Shown here in pieces: positions 1-8,609 of a stretch of DNA of 64,000 bases. This DNA is from Sporichthya polymorpha DSM 43042 (lineage in GTDB: Bacteria > Actinomycetota > Actinomycetes > Sporichthyales > Sporichthyaceae): positions 2,018,907-2,082,906 of the forward strand of contig NZ_KB913029.1 in assembly GCF_000384115.1 (NCBI RefSeq), given 5' to 3'. Each line of letters opens with the position of its first letter. Position 1 is the stretch's first letter. A program made the translations under genes and the position numbers. The notes under the pieces are model-generated. The model searched no databases, was not told where the DNA came from, and saw only the letters and a program-made list of their open reading frames with translations.

Positions 1-65
1 TGCTCGCCGTCGGCACCTTTGGTCACTTCCGTCAGATGGTGTCGTGAGAGGAGGGAGGGATCGGG

Positions 66-383
66 ATGGTCGGCATGTCAGAAGTCAGCGCGCAGGCCGG
101 TGCGCTGGAGAGTTCGGCGAAACTCGTGGCGGCTGCGCGAGCGGATCTGGACAAGCAGTGCGATGGCCTTCGTGAGCAACTGAGCCAGCTCAAGGACAAC
201 TGGCGCGGGGCCGCCGCGCTCGCGTTCACCGAGCTGCTCGAGCAGTGGGAGGACCAGACCCGCCGGACGATCGCGGCCCTCGACGACTTCGAGTCCAAGC
301 TCCGGGCCACCGATCGGGCCCACGTCCGCGTGGACCAGGAAGTGCACGACGCGGGCAAGCGGCTCAGTGCCCGTCTCGGCTGA
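66..383 (+). CDS. WXG100 family protein (type VII secretion), copy 1
   Basis: A 105-residue all-helical protein of the WXG100 (ESAT-6/CFP-10) family, which form helical hairpin dimers that are exported by type VII secretion systems. The W-x-G turn is visible as NWRG near residue 47, flanked by two long amphipathic helices. The start at 66 follows a purine-rich GAGGGAGGG ribosome site; a second ATG at 75 is also possible. It is the first of three consecutive WXG100 genes and resembles the second one (shared pattern WRG, AxAF, then a W and a DxFE stretch), so the two are probably paralogues. The cargo or chaperone role is inferred from family and context. Confidence 0.9.
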   Translation: MVGMSEVSAQAGALESSAKLVAAARADLDKQCDGLREQLSQLKDNWRGAAALAFTELLEQWEDQTRRTIAALDDFESKLRATDRAHVRVDQEVHDAGKRLSARLG

Positions 384-574
384 CCGGTCGGGCGGTGCGA
401 GGGTCTTGACCATCGCTTCACAGTTTGTCCCCAACGGCCTGATCCCATTTGGCCGATTTGGGTCTAGGGTCGTGCCGCGATCGGCAGATCGTGACCGCAG
501 GCGCACGCTTCGTCCCCACCGAGGGTGGCCCGCACCCGAAGCGCAGCCGGGTTGATCCCACGGGAGGTGCCGGC

Positions 575-886
575 ATGGCCGGTGAGATCAGCAAGCAGGA
601 TCAGGCGCTCAACCGGGCGGCGAGTCTCGTCGCCGAAGCCCGGCAGGAGCTGGGGGGCCAGCTCCAGCAGCTGGGCGGCAAGCTGCAGGGCATCGGCTCG
701 CAGTGGCGGGGATCGGGTGCGGCCGCGTTCACCAACGTGATGGAGCGTTGGAACGCGGACGCCCAGAAGATCATCCAGTCGCTGGAGACCTTCGAGGACA
801 ACCTGAAGAAGTCCGAGTCGACCTACACGGCGGCGGACGACGCCCAGTCGGCGGCGTTCACCCGGCTGTCCGGACGACTGGGCTGA
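575..886 (+). CDS. WXG100 family protein, copy 2
   Basis: A 103-residue WXG100 protein with the QWRG turn near residue 45 and predicted helix-turn-helix hairpin. An in-frame ATG exists 126 bases upstream, but the GGGAGGT ribosome site at 562-568 and the homology with the first WXG100 gene both select 575. The N-terminal part (EISKQDQALNRAASLV) and the segment after the turn (AAAFTNVMERW) match the first copy in pattern. It lies 11 bases before the third WXG100 gene, so the two are probably co-translated. Predicted role: secreted partner or substrate of the ESX-like machine encoded downstream. Confidence 0.92.
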   Translation: MAGEISKQDQALNRAASLVAEARQELGGQLQQLGGKLQGIGSQWRGSGAAAFTNVMERWNADAQKIIQSLETFEDNLKKSESTYTAADDAQSAAFTRLSGRLG

Positions 887-897
887 GGAGAACGGTC

Positions 898-1185
898 ATG
901 AGCGAGTTCAAGGTCAATTTCGGTGCCCTCGACACCGCCGCCGCCGACATCACCAGCGCCGGCAAGGCGCTCGAGTCCCGGCTGGGCGAACTGGACCGGT
1001 CGTTGGCGCCGCTGCGCTCGGACTGGACCGGCGCGGCCAGCGAGGCCTACGCCCAGTCCAAGGCCCAGTGGACGAACGCCATCAACGACATGAATCAGCT
1101 GCTCAACGACATCGGCCAGGCCGTGGCCCAGTCCGGCGGCAGCTACCAGGACATGGAGAAGTCCAACTCCACGATGTGGAGCTAG
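898..1185 (+). CDS. WXG100 family protein, copy 3 (ESAT-6-like)
   Basis: A 95-residue protein with the classic ESAT-6 size and a DWTG turn near residue 43. Start at 898 follows GAGGAG at 886-891 and fits the family length; longer in-frame extension upstream lies inside the previous gene. The protein ends in NSTMWS, close to the usual flexible tail of exported WXG100 partners, although a clear YxxxD/E export signal is not obvious. It differs more from copies 1 and 2 than they do from each other, so it may be the heterodimer partner for one of them. That pairing is inference. Confidence 0.93.
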   Translation: MSEFKVNFGALDTAAADITSAGKALESRLGELDRSLAPLRSDWTGAASEAYAQSKAQWTNAINDMNQLLNDIGQAVAQSGGSYQDMEKSNSTMWS

Positions 1186-1191
1186 CTCCCC

Positions 1192-1776
1192 ATGAGCACG
1201 CCGATGACCTCACCGGGAAATCCCGGTGAGGTCCAGGTCGACGTCGAGAGTCTCGACGCCTACCTGCGTGAGGTGCTGATCCCGCTCTCCGAGCGGGCCC
1301 ACTCCGTCGCGAACAAGTTCACCGAGGTCCCGCTGTCGGTGGACATGTTCGGACCGATCCCGCATGCCAAGCAGCTCGCGGAGCGTCACAAGTGGGGATT
1401 TGACGTGTACCGCCCGACGTTGGAAGCGCTGGCCAACGACGTCGACACGCTGGTCGACAAGCTCGGCAAGGTCATCCAGACCTACCGCGACCAGGACGAC
1501 CAGGTCGGGGCGGCCCTGGCCAAGCTCGGCGCCGTCCTCTCCGGGGAGGGCGGGTACACCGCGGCCGCGACCTGGGAACGGGAGCGGGCCGAGCACGGCG
1601 GCACCCCGGCTTCGCTGCCACCGCCGCCCCTCGCCACTGCGCCGGGAGCCCCTTCCCCCACCACGGTCCAGCCGGACACCCTCCCGGAACCGGCCGCGTC
1701 GGCCGAGCCGCCGCCGGCCGCCGTGCCCGCCAAGCCCGCAGAGCCGAAGCCGTCCGGCACGGATGCGTTGAGTTAG
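1192..1776 (+). CDS. Helical protein with proline-rich tail in ESX locus
   Basis: A 194-residue protein of unknown function. Residues about 12-120 look helical, with a region PLSERAHSVANKF and a later KVIQTYRDQDDQV helix, and a K-W-G turn near residue 69, reminiscent of the WXG superfamily without a strict motif. Residues about 138-194 form a proline/alanine tail that is probably disordered and could span or bind envelope components. Only six bases separate it from the third WXG100 gene, and it is followed directly by mycosin 1, so it is part of the same transcript. An ESX substrate or chaperone role is inference from position. Confidence 0.75.
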   Translation: MSTPMTSPGNPGEVQVDVESLDAYLREVLIPLSERAHSVANKFTEVPLSVDMFGPIPHAKQLAERHKWGFDVYRPTLEALANDVDTLVDKLGKVIQTYRDQDDQVGAALAKLGAVLSGEGGYTAAATWERERAEHGGTPASLPPPPLATAPGAPSPTTVQPDTLPEPAASAEPPPAAVPAKPAEPKPSGTDALS

Positions 1777-1784
1777 GAGTGAAC

Positions 1785-3023
1785 GTGCGTCTTGGTTCTC
1801 GGGGGCGTCTGGCCCTCGCCGCAGCCGCCCTCGGCCTCGTGGGCGCGCAGGCGATCGCCAGCCCGGCAGCGGGGCGACCCCTCGCTGACGACGGCTACGG
1901 GAAGGACTCGTGGTGGTACCAGGCCATGGGTCTCGCCGAGGCGCACAAGATCTCAACCGGCAAGGGCGTCACGATCGCCGTCATTGACGGCCCGATCGAC
2001 CTCTCAGTTCCTGAGCTGAAAGGCCAAGACGTCAAGGCCGTGAAGAGTTTCTGCTCGAACAAGCCAACGGGCACGGGCGCGATAGCGAATCACGCCACCA
2101 GCGTGGTGGTGAACATCATCGGTAATGGGAAAGGCACCACCGCGGGCGGAGTCGGCGTGGCCGGTGTCGCCCCGGATGCCACGGTCCGGACGTACAGCGT
2201 CGATGATTCGGCTCGCGAGGGCCTGCAATGCACAGCAGACCCTGGTGATCGGCTTGGGGAGGCCATCGACGCCGCCGTGAACGACGGTGCCCAGATCATC
2301 AATCTGTCGGTGGGCGGACCGACCTCCACGAAACAGCTGGATGAAGCGCTACTGCAAGCGCTTCAGCGTGACGTCGTGGTGGTGGCTGCAGCCGGCAATG
2401 GTCCTGAGGACAAGGCAGTCAACTATCCGGCGGCGTACCCGGGTGTGGTCGCCGTCGCGGCCGTGGACCGGCACGCCCAGCCCTGGAAAAACAACGTCGA
2501 GGGCAACCGCGAAGCATTTGTCATCTCGGCTGCTGGTGTGGACCTTCAGACGGGTGGTTTCGACGGGAACCGCTGGCGTAGCGACGCAAGAGCCGACGGA
2601 ACCTCCGGGGCCGCGCCGTTGGTTGCCGGCGGTCTGGCGTTGGTGCGAGCCAAGTACCCAGATGCCTCGGCCAACCAGTTGATCCAACACCTGATCCACA
2701 ACCCCGGCGGTACTCGCACCTTCGGCAAGGACTTGGAAACCGGCTACGGAGTTATCTCGGTGCCCAAGCTGCTGGCGTCGGACCCGACACGGTGGCCGGA
2801 CGTCAATCCGCTTGTGGCAGGGGAAGCTGCTGCTACTCCAGATGGTTCAGCGACTGCCGGCCAGGTGAACGGGACTCCGGTATCCGCCGCCGGAGAGGCC
2901 GACGAGGGTGGCAGCTCGATGGGGCTCCTTGCCAGCGGGCTCGGTCTGTTGATCGTCGTCGGAGCGGCCGCCGCCTTCATTCTGAGCCGTCGTCGAAGCG
3001 CAGTTGGGGGAGGCCATGGCTGA
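1785..3023 (+). CDS. Mycosin-type S8 serine protease (MycP), copy 1
   Basis: A subtilisin-family membrane-anchored protease of type VII secretion loci. The 412 residues begin with a signal peptide (about 1-30), followed by the catalytic Asp in AVIDGPID, a probable catalytic His in the unusual context NHATS, and the catalytic Ser in GTSGAAPLVAGG. A C-terminal membrane segment (GLLASGLGLLIVVGAAAAF) and an Arg-rich cytosolic tail anchor it. GTG at 1785 is preferred because AGGAG sits five bases upstream; GTG at 1779 is the alternative. The gene overlaps the next one by eight bases. Base composition is lower in GC than its neighbours (35 of 60 bases at 2041-2100). Confidence 0.93.
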   Translation: MRLGSRGRLALAAAALGLVGAQAIASPAAGRPLADDGYGKDSWWYQAMGLAEAHKISTGKGVTIAVIDGPIDLSVPELKGQDVKAVKSFCSNKPTGTGAIANHATSVVVNIIGNGKGTTAGGVGVAGVAPDATVRTYSVDDSAREGLQCTADPGDRLGEAIDAAVNDGAQIINLSVGGPTSTKQLDEALLQALQRDVVVVAAAGNGPEDKAVNYPAAYPGVVAVAAVDRHAQPWKNNVEGNREAFVISAAGVDLQTGGFDGNRWRSDARADGTSGAAPLVAGGLALVRAKYPDASANQLIQHLIHNPGGTRTFGKDLETGYGVISVPKLLASDPTRWPDVNPLVAGEAAATPDGSATAGQVNGTPVSAAGEADEGGSSMGLLASGLGLLIVVGAAAAFILSRRRSAVGGGHG

Positions 3024-4425
3024 CCCGTACCCCGAGGAACAAGCCCAGCAGTGGCTTGACGACCTGGTGGTCACGACGCGTCTCGCACTCGGGGACATTG
3101 AGAAAGCGCGTAAGGGCTGGTGGGACGCCGGGGAAGAACTGATCGAAATCGCCGAGCAACTCTCCGGTGCATCGAATCCCTCGTCGAACCGGAAGGCGGC
3201 CTGGGTCGGGACGGCCTCAGACGCTGCGACCGCAGCGTTCGACGCGCTAGCGCAAGAGTTCACCCGCCACGGGCGGGCGATGCAGGATCTTTCGCTCGCG
3301 CTCGCGGGTGGACTTGAAGACGTCCAGAGAGTCACCGATGTCGTGTCTACTCAGATCGGCACCACGCTGAAGCCGAAGCCGAAAGGTGGCCTCTTCGGGA
3401 CCGGCATCGGACCCTCTTTGGGGCCCGACGTGGTCGAATTCGTCGATGACGTCGCCGACGGGGTCGGCGCCGTCGCCAAGAATCCGACCGCGATCATCAA
3501 CAAGGGCGCGCTACTCGGTGGCCCTGTTGCACCGCTCGCGGCTCTGGCAGTCGCCGGCGACAACGCTGAGCGACGAGAACTCTCGCGCGAAGATCAGTTT
3601 CGTCTGATCGAAAGCACGTGGAGAGACTTCGACAGCGCGGCATCTCTTCACGGCGAGGCCGTGGAAGGAGCCTGTACGGACACGCCAGGTCGCTGGTCTC
3701 AGGACTACGGCGGTGGGATGCGGTTCGGCGACGGCGCCGAGTCGGACGGTCCGATCGAACCCCAGTCCGGCTCGCCGTTGGGATCCCGGGGCTATCGCGC
3801 GGCATCGATGAGCGGCGACCCCCGGCTTGGACCGTTCGCATCCTCGGGCCACTCCCACGGCAGCATCGGCGAGAGCATGCCCTCGCTCGATGAACGAATT
3901 ACGGCGGACGGTGCCGTCCGAGGATTCCAGGCACCACCCGGCGTCGACCGGAATCCCGACGGGAGCGCGCCGCACGCCCCCGGAGGCGGAGGGGGGTCCG
4001 GTGGCCCCGGCGGCGGTTCCGGGGGTGGCGGGCTCAGCGGCGGAGGTGCGGCGGCGGCGGGAGCGGGGGCGTCGTTGGCTGGGGTCGGCGGCGGGCTGGC
4101 CGGTGCACTCGGAGGAGCGAAGGCGGCCGCGGCGGGTGGACTCGGTGCCGCACCTGGCGTCCTCGGTGGTTCCGCGGCGGGTGCCGCTGGGGCCAAGGGC
4201 AACGCCATGAGCATGCTCGGCCAGGGCATGGGCGGCGGCGCCGGCGGCGGCGGGGACAAGAAGGGCGGGGGCAAGCGCTACGGCGACGGGCCCGAGCTCG
4301 GTCCCCGTGATCGCCGCCGCGGTGTCAAGCACGCCGTCCTCGGGGCGGGCTCGCGCGGCGGCGGCAACGGCGGCGGGGAAACGATCGAGCCTGAATCTGA
4401 CGACCCGTTCCTCGACGGGGGCTGA
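3016..4425 (+). CDS. WXG-type helical protein with glycine-rich C-terminus, putative ESX substrate
   Basis: A 469-residue protein whose first 120 residues are helical and carry a W-x-G turn in AAWVGTASDAATAAF, as in PPE/EspB-like substrates. The centre holds a small hydrophobic stretch (GALLGGPVAPLAALAVAG). From about residue 320 the chain is glycine/alanine-rich and then ends in an acidic EPESDDPFLDGG. Start ATG at 3016 has GGGGGAGG just before it and overlaps the mycosin 1 stop, so translation is coupled. The architecture (helical WXG head, low-complexity tail, ESX locus) suggests a secreted substrate; no exact family was recognised. Confidence 0.75.
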   Translation: MADPYPEEQAQQWLDDLVVTTRLALGDIEKARKGWWDAGEELIEIAEQLSGASNPSSNRKAAWVGTASDAATAAFDALAQEFTRHGRAMQDLSLALAGGLEDVQRVTDVVSTQIGTTLKPKPKGGLFGTGIGPSLGPDVVEFVDDVADGVGAVAKNPTAIINKGALLGGPVAPLAALAVAGDNAERRELSREDQFRLIESTWRDFDSAASLHGEAVEGACTDTPGRWSQDYGGGMRFGDGAESDGPIEPQSGSPLGSRGYRAASMSGDPRLGPFASSGHSHGSIGESMPSLDERITADGAVRGFQAPPGVDRNPDGSAPHAPGGGGGSGGPGGGSGGGGLSGGGAAAAGAGASLAGVGGGLAGALGGAKAAAAGGLGAAPGVLGGSAAGAAGAKGNAMSMLGQGMGGGAGGGGDKKGGGKRYGDGPELGPRDRRRGVKHAVLGAGSRGGGNGGGETIEPESDDPFLDGG

Positions 4426-4526
4426 CGGGTCCGGCCTCGGCCGGATGTGGACAAACCATCAGATGGTGGACAGCGCGATCGCCGCGGCGACAAGATCAGC
4501 CAGGCACCAGGAGAACGGGGTACGGG

Positions 4527-5930
4527 ATGACGGACACGATCATCGATCCCGCTGTCGAGTCGTCCGGAGCGCGCGCCGCGGACCCGGCCGGTCTGGTCCG
4601 GATCAGCCTCCGGGCCGGCACCACACGCGTGGACCTCGCCGTTCCCGGCCTGCTTCCGGTCGCGGAGCTCCTGCCCGAACTCGCCGCCGAGGTCGGCGTC
4701 CTCGACGCCACCACCGCGCACGCCGGGTATCGCCTCGTCCGGGCGGACGGCGACGCGCTTCACCCCGGCTACGGACTCGCGGACCAGGGCGTCCTGGACG
4801 GCGACATCCTGCTGGTCGCGGTCGGAGCGGACGACGAGCCGCCCCGGGTCTACGACGATGTCGTCGAAGCCGTCGCCGACACCGTCGAACGCGCCTGGCG
4901 GCCGTGGGACGCCGCCGCGGCACGCTGGACCGGGCTGATCGCCGCGGTGTCGTTGCTGGCGGTGGGCGCGGTCGCTCTCGGTCTGGCGCGCGACGAAGGC
5001 GTCCCGGTCCTGGTCGGTGGCTCAATTGCCGCGGTGCTCCTTCTCGCTGCCGGCACGGCTCTGGCGCGCGCTCGGGACGAACAGCTCGTCGGCACCGTGG
5101 TGGCCTGGCTGGCGGCGCCCTACGCCGCGGCGGCCGGCCTGGCCGCGGCGGAGGACGAGCCCGTCCTGCGTCTCCCGATGGCCATTGCCGGCGGCATGGT
5201 CCTGGCCGTCGGAGTGATCGGGATGGCCGCGCTCGGCCGCACCCGCTTCGCGTTCCTGCCCCCGCTGGCGGTGGGCGCCGCGGCGGCCGCCTGCGGCGGA
5301 GTGCTCGCCGGCGCCGACGACGCCGAGCCCGGCGCCGCGGCCGCGGTCGTTCTGGTGGTCGCGATGCTGGTCGGTCTCGTCCTGCCGAGCTTCGCCTCCG
5401 CCGCGACCGGCCTGCACCCGCCGAACCCGCAGACCACCGCCGAGCTCCTGGAGGATCCGGAGCCCCTGGAGATGGACGAGGTCGGCCACCGCGTCGCGAT
5501 CGGTCGGGAGATGTTGCTCGCGCTGTCCGCCACCGTCGCGCTGCTCGTGGTCGCGAGTACGCCGATGGTCGTCGACCTCGGAGTGGCGGGTGCGGCTCTG
5601 GCCGGCGCGGCCGCAGCGGCGCTGTTGCTCCGCACGCGCTCGTTCCGGACCTACGGCGAGGTCGCGATCGGTGTCGCCGGTGGCGTCGGCACCGCCATCG
5701 CTCTCGTGATCAGCGCGATGGTCCTGCATCCGGACTGGCGGCCGGCCCTCGCCGGCATCGGCGCCGGTGTCGGCATCCTCGTGCTGCTCGCGGCCCTCCG
5801 CCCGGGCGGCGTGCCACTGCGCGCCCGCCAGGCCGCGGATCTCGCGGAGAGCGGCACAGTCATGGCGCTCGTGCCGCTCCTCGTTCTTGCGTCCGGTCTG
5901 GCCGCGGCCGTTCAGCCCGAAGTGTTCTGA
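4527..5930 (+). CDS. eccD: Type VII secretion integral membrane protein EccD
   Basis: A 467-residue core channel subunit of the ESX membrane complex. Residues about 22-100 form the ubiquitin-like (YukD) cytosolic domain, seen as LVRISLRAGTTRVDLAVPG and the DGDILLV strand near its end. About eleven hydrophobic segments follow from residue 130 to the C-terminus, with a cytosolic loop rich in acidic residues (LLEDPEPLEMDEVGHR) near residue 310, as in EccD proteins. The ATG at 4527 is preceded by a purine-rich stretch. The gene lies 101 bases after the putative substrate gene and before the secreted acidic protein gene. Confidence 0.93.
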   Translation: MTDTIIDPAVESSGARAADPAGLVRISLRAGTTRVDLAVPGLLPVAELLPELAAEVGVLDATTAHAGYRLVRADGDALHPGYGLADQGVLDGDILLVAVGADDEPPRVYDDVVEAVADTVERAWRPWDAAAARWTGLIAAVSLLAVGAVALGLARDEGVPVLVGGSIAAVLLLAAGTALARARDEQLVGTVVAWLAAPYAAAAGLAAAEDEPVLRLPMAIAGGMVLAVGVIGMAALGRTRFAFLPPLAVGAAAAACGGVLAGADDAEPGAAAAVVLVVAMLVGLVLPSFASAATGLHPPNPQTTAELLEDPEPLEMDEVGHRVAIGREMLLALSATVALLVVASTPMVVDLGVAGAALAGAAAAALLLRTRSFRTYGEVAIGVAGGVGTAIALVISAMVLHPDWRPALAGIGAGVGILVLLAALRPGGVPLRARQAADLAESGTVMALVPLLVLASGLAAAVQPEVF

Positions 5931-5965
5931 CAGTACGTCAGGACTGGCTCACAAGGGGACCTGCT

Positions 5966-6823
5966 GTGAACCTCAACCGATCCCGAGTCGCCGTGGCCGG
6001 CGCGCTCTCGGCTGCCCTGCTGGTCGGCATGCCGGTGGCCACCGCGGCCGGCGCCGCCGCGGTCCAGGACGCCGGCCAGCTGCTGGACGACCCGCCTCCG
6101 GCCGACGGGACGCCCGAGGGAGCCGAGCGGCCCGCGCTCGCCACGCTCGAACTGTTCGATGCGCAGGAGGAGGAGCAAACTCTCCCAGACCTCGCGGAGA
6201 CGCAGATCCCGCCGGGCAAGGAGGACATTGATCGTCCGGGCCTCGTGGTCGAGTCGACGGTCAACCAGATCGGCGACCCTCTGACCGACCCCCAGCGGAC
6301 CTTGGATCTCTCGCGGGAACGCGCCCCTGAAGCGGGGGACGCGACCGGGGACCGCGCGGGCGAGGACACCGGCGAGGACACCGGCGAGGACGCCCCCACC
6401 TCGGACGGTCCGACGCAGGGCGAGGTGCCGGGCGAACAGGACGCGACCCAGGGCGCGCCGACCGGCGACCTCGACGAGACGCAGGCGTCACGGAATCGGG
6501 ACGAGCGGGCTCAGGCCACCGCGGACTCGGCGCGGAACGACGCCGCCGCAGCCCCCCGTGCGGTGGAGACGACGGCGGTCGATCCCACCCGGACCGCGGT
6601 CACCGGTGAAGCGGCGGAGCGGTCGAGCGCCATGGCCCTCGCGGGCTCCACGATCGGTGGAGTCCTGCCGACCGGTCCCATGCCGAAGGCCGGGGCGGCC
6701 GCGATCGGGCTGCTCCAGACCGGGCTCGGACTGATCGGACTCGGCGGTCTGCTCATCGCCGGTACCGGTCGTCATCGGCGGATGTCCGAGTCCCGCGCAC
6801 AGACCAACACGCTCGGAATCTGA
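5966..6823 (+). CDS. Secreted acidic protein with C-terminal membrane anchor in ESX locus
   Basis: A 285-residue exported protein of unknown function. A signal peptide covers residues about 1-32 (AALLVGMPVATAAGAAA). The middle is acidic and disordered, with a short GEDTGEDTGEDAP repeat near residue 135. Near residue 235 there is an LPTGP motif, then a hydrophobic helix and a basic tail RHRRMSES. This resembles a sortase-type signal, but the motif is LPTG rather than LPxTG, so simple membrane anchoring is more likely. GTG at 5966 is chosen because AAGGGGA lies six bases upstream. It is 35 bases behind eccD. Confidence 0.8.
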   Translation: MNLNRSRVAVAGALSAALLVGMPVATAAGAAAVQDAGQLLDDPPPADGTPEGAERPALATLELFDAQEEEQTLPDLAETQIPPGKEDIDRPGLVVESTVNQIGDPLTDPQRTLDLSRERAPEAGDATGDRAGEDTGEDTGEDAPTSDGPTQGEVPGEQDATQGAPTGDLDETQASRNRDERAQATADSARNDAAAAPRAVETTAVDPTRTAVTGEAAERSSAMALAGSTIGGVLPTGPMPKAGAAAIGLLQTGLGLIGLGGLLIAGTGRHRRMSESRAQTNTLGI

Positions 6824-6851
6824 CGGTCCGTAAGGTCTCGGGAGGCGACTG

Positions 6852-7877
6852 ATGAGTGAGGTCACTGCCGACCTGGACGGCATCCGCCAGCTGGGCGACC
6901 TGTTGCACCGGCAGTCCCAACACGTGGCCGCGATGGCGAATTTCCTGCAGGAACATTGCTCCGCGGCCGGTGCCTTCGACGGTGTGCTCCTGCTGCTTCG
7001 TCCCACCTATTCCAAAGCGTTCGGTTACGCGACCGAAGGGCTGGAAGTCAGCCGGGACGCCAACCAGATGCTGGCCGAGCGTTGCGAGAAGACCGCTGAG
7101 AACTACGAAAAGGCTGACAACGACAACTACATCGCGTTCGCGCGGCTGGCCAGTGCCTACCAGATGACGGTCAGCCCTTACCGAACCGCCGGGAGCGGCC
7201 TCGACAAGGTTCCGCCGGGCGGTCCGTTCGCCCCGCCGGAGAAGAGCGCTCCCGGCGGCGGCCTGTGGGAGAAGGTCGACAAGCTCAGCGAGACGATGAC
7301 CGGCGCCATAACTCCGGTGACCGGCCCGGCGGACTCAGTGGTCGACGCGTACGAGTCCTGGGTGAAACCGACGACGGACGCGTGGGGCAAGGTCAGCGCC
7401 AAGACGGTCGAATGGAACGGGGAGCCTGTGCTCGCCGACCGCTTGGAGCGGATGCACAACCGGTTGGAGGGCCCTGACGGCACCCGCTTCGTGCCCGACG
7501 AGCCGGTCGGGTTCGACAAATGGCACGGCGCGCAGGATGAGCGGTTGAAGGCCGCGGAGAAGTTCGTCGACCCGACCAAGGCGCTGAAGAAGGACCTCGT
7601 CGACAAGGCCTCGGAACGGCTCGAACTGGGCGGCAACTACATCGACAACGCCGCCACGCAGCACCGCCTGGCGGAGGGCATGGCGTGGACGAACAACGCG
7701 GTGGACACGTACTCCACCGCGAAGTCGATCGCGGAAGACCCGACCCTCGGTGCGCGCGGACTTCTCGACGAAGCGCACGAAGCCTTCGACGCCATCCAGG
7801 ACGTCGGCCGGTACGCCGGCATCGCCAACGACGAGGTCGACGACTCAGTTGCTCGCGAGCTGAGGGAGTCACGGTGA
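6852..7877 (+). CDS. Uncharacterised helical protein of the ESX locus (341 aa)
   Basis: A 341-residue protein, not assigned to a known family. Residues about 1-100 are helical with alternating charged and hydrophobic residues (IRQLGDLLHRQSQHVAAM, then RCEKTAENYEKAD), similar in style to EspC/WXG100 relatives, but without a W-x-G. The middle is proline-rich (PPGGPFAPPEKSAPGGG), and the rest is helical again. No signal peptide or membrane segment is seen. The stop codon overlaps the start of the next gene (GTGA), so the two proteins are probably made in equal amounts and may interact. Function is unknown; an ESX effector or chaperone role is inference. Confidence 0.72.
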   Translation: MSEVTADLDGIRQLGDLLHRQSQHVAAMANFLQEHCSAAGAFDGVLLLLRPTYSKAFGYATEGLEVSRDANQMLAERCEKTAENYEKADNDNYIAFARLASAYQMTVSPYRTAGSGLDKVPPGGPFAPPEKSAPGGGLWEKVDKLSETMTGAITPVTGPADSVVDAYESWVKPTTDAWGKVSAKTVEWNGEPVLADRLERMHNRLEGPDGTRFVPDEPVGFDKWHGAQDERLKAAEKFVDPTKALKKDLVDKASERLELGGNYIDNAATQHRLAEGMAWTNNAVDTYSTAKSIAEDPTLGARGLLDEAHEAFDAIQDVGRYAGIANDEVDDSVARELRESR

Positions 7878-8599
7878 TCACGGAGACGTACGACCCGGTC
7901 TCGGTGCTTACCCCGCCGGCTCCGGTCGACAACGGCGAGTACGTGGCCAACCTGCAGAAGGCCGCCGGTTTCGTCATCGGAAAGTTCGATTGGGGATGCC
8001 AGAAGTTCTTCGGCGTCAGTGTGCTGGAACAGGCCGTCAAACCACTGGCCGGTGATTGGACGCAGTTGGAGTTCGCGGCACGGGGATACGACCGCCTGGC
8101 GCTCGCACTCGAAGCCACCGCGATCAATTTGCACGACGGCGCGGAACAGCTCTTCACCGTGTGGACCGGCGAGGCGGCGACGAACGCACGAGAGATGCTC
8201 CTCGACTTCGAAGAGCACCACCGCACGCAGGCTCAGGGCTGCACGATCCTCGCCGAACAGCTGCGGCATGTCGTCGAGGTGTCCCGGCTGGCGAGCGACA
8301 CGCTCATGATTGGTCTGAGTGTCCTCAACGACATCGTGATGAGGAAGTTTGCCCAGGCTGCTTTCGTCGGCATCGGGTGGGGCGTCGCAGCGTTGACCGC
8401 TGTCCAAGACGCAGTGCGGTTCTGTAACCAACTCAATCGGATCATGAGAAGCATCCAACGGGTGATGCAGGTGATCCAACTGGTGCAGAGGGCCATCGCC
8501 GCCGTCCAGAAGATGGTCGGCAAGATCGGCATCCTCGGCTCGACCGTAGCCGGGACGTACATGGACGACACGTCGCGTGTGAAGTTCGGCGTTGGCTGA
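7874..8599 (+). CDS. WXG-type helical protein with hydrophobic C-terminal half (241 aa)
   Basis: A 241-residue protein with a W-x-G turn in TVWTGEAATNA near residue 98, set between long helices, as in long WXG100 or PPE-like substrates. Residues about 145-205 contain two moderately hydrophobic helices (MIGLSVLNDIVM and AAFVGIGWGVAALTAV) followed by an amphipathic repeat-like helix (IMRSIQRVMQVIQLVQRAI). GTG at 7874 overlaps the previous stop by four bases and is supported by GAGGGAGT upstream. One line of this gene (8401-8460) has only 30 of 60 G or C, far below the surrounding DNA. A pore-forming or membrane-active cargo is possible but not shown. Confidence 0.75.
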   Translation: MITETYDPVSVLTPPAPVDNGEYVANLQKAAGFVIGKFDWGCQKFFGVSVLEQAVKPLAGDWTQLEFAARGYDRLALALEATAINLHDGAEQLFTVWTGEAATNAREMLLDFEEHHRTQAQGCTILAEQLRHVVEVSRLASDTLMIGLSVLNDIVMRKFAQAAFVGIGWGVAALTAVQDAVRFCNQLNRIMRSIQRVMQVIQLVQRAIAAVQKMVGKIGILGSTVAGTYMDDTSRVKFGVG

Positions 8600-8609
8600 G
8601 GAGCATCAG

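Noticed and set aside
1-47. Possible C-terminal end of an upstream gene (a TGA at 45-47 in one frame).
   Set aside because: Only 14 codons are visible and no motif can be recognised, so no feature is called.
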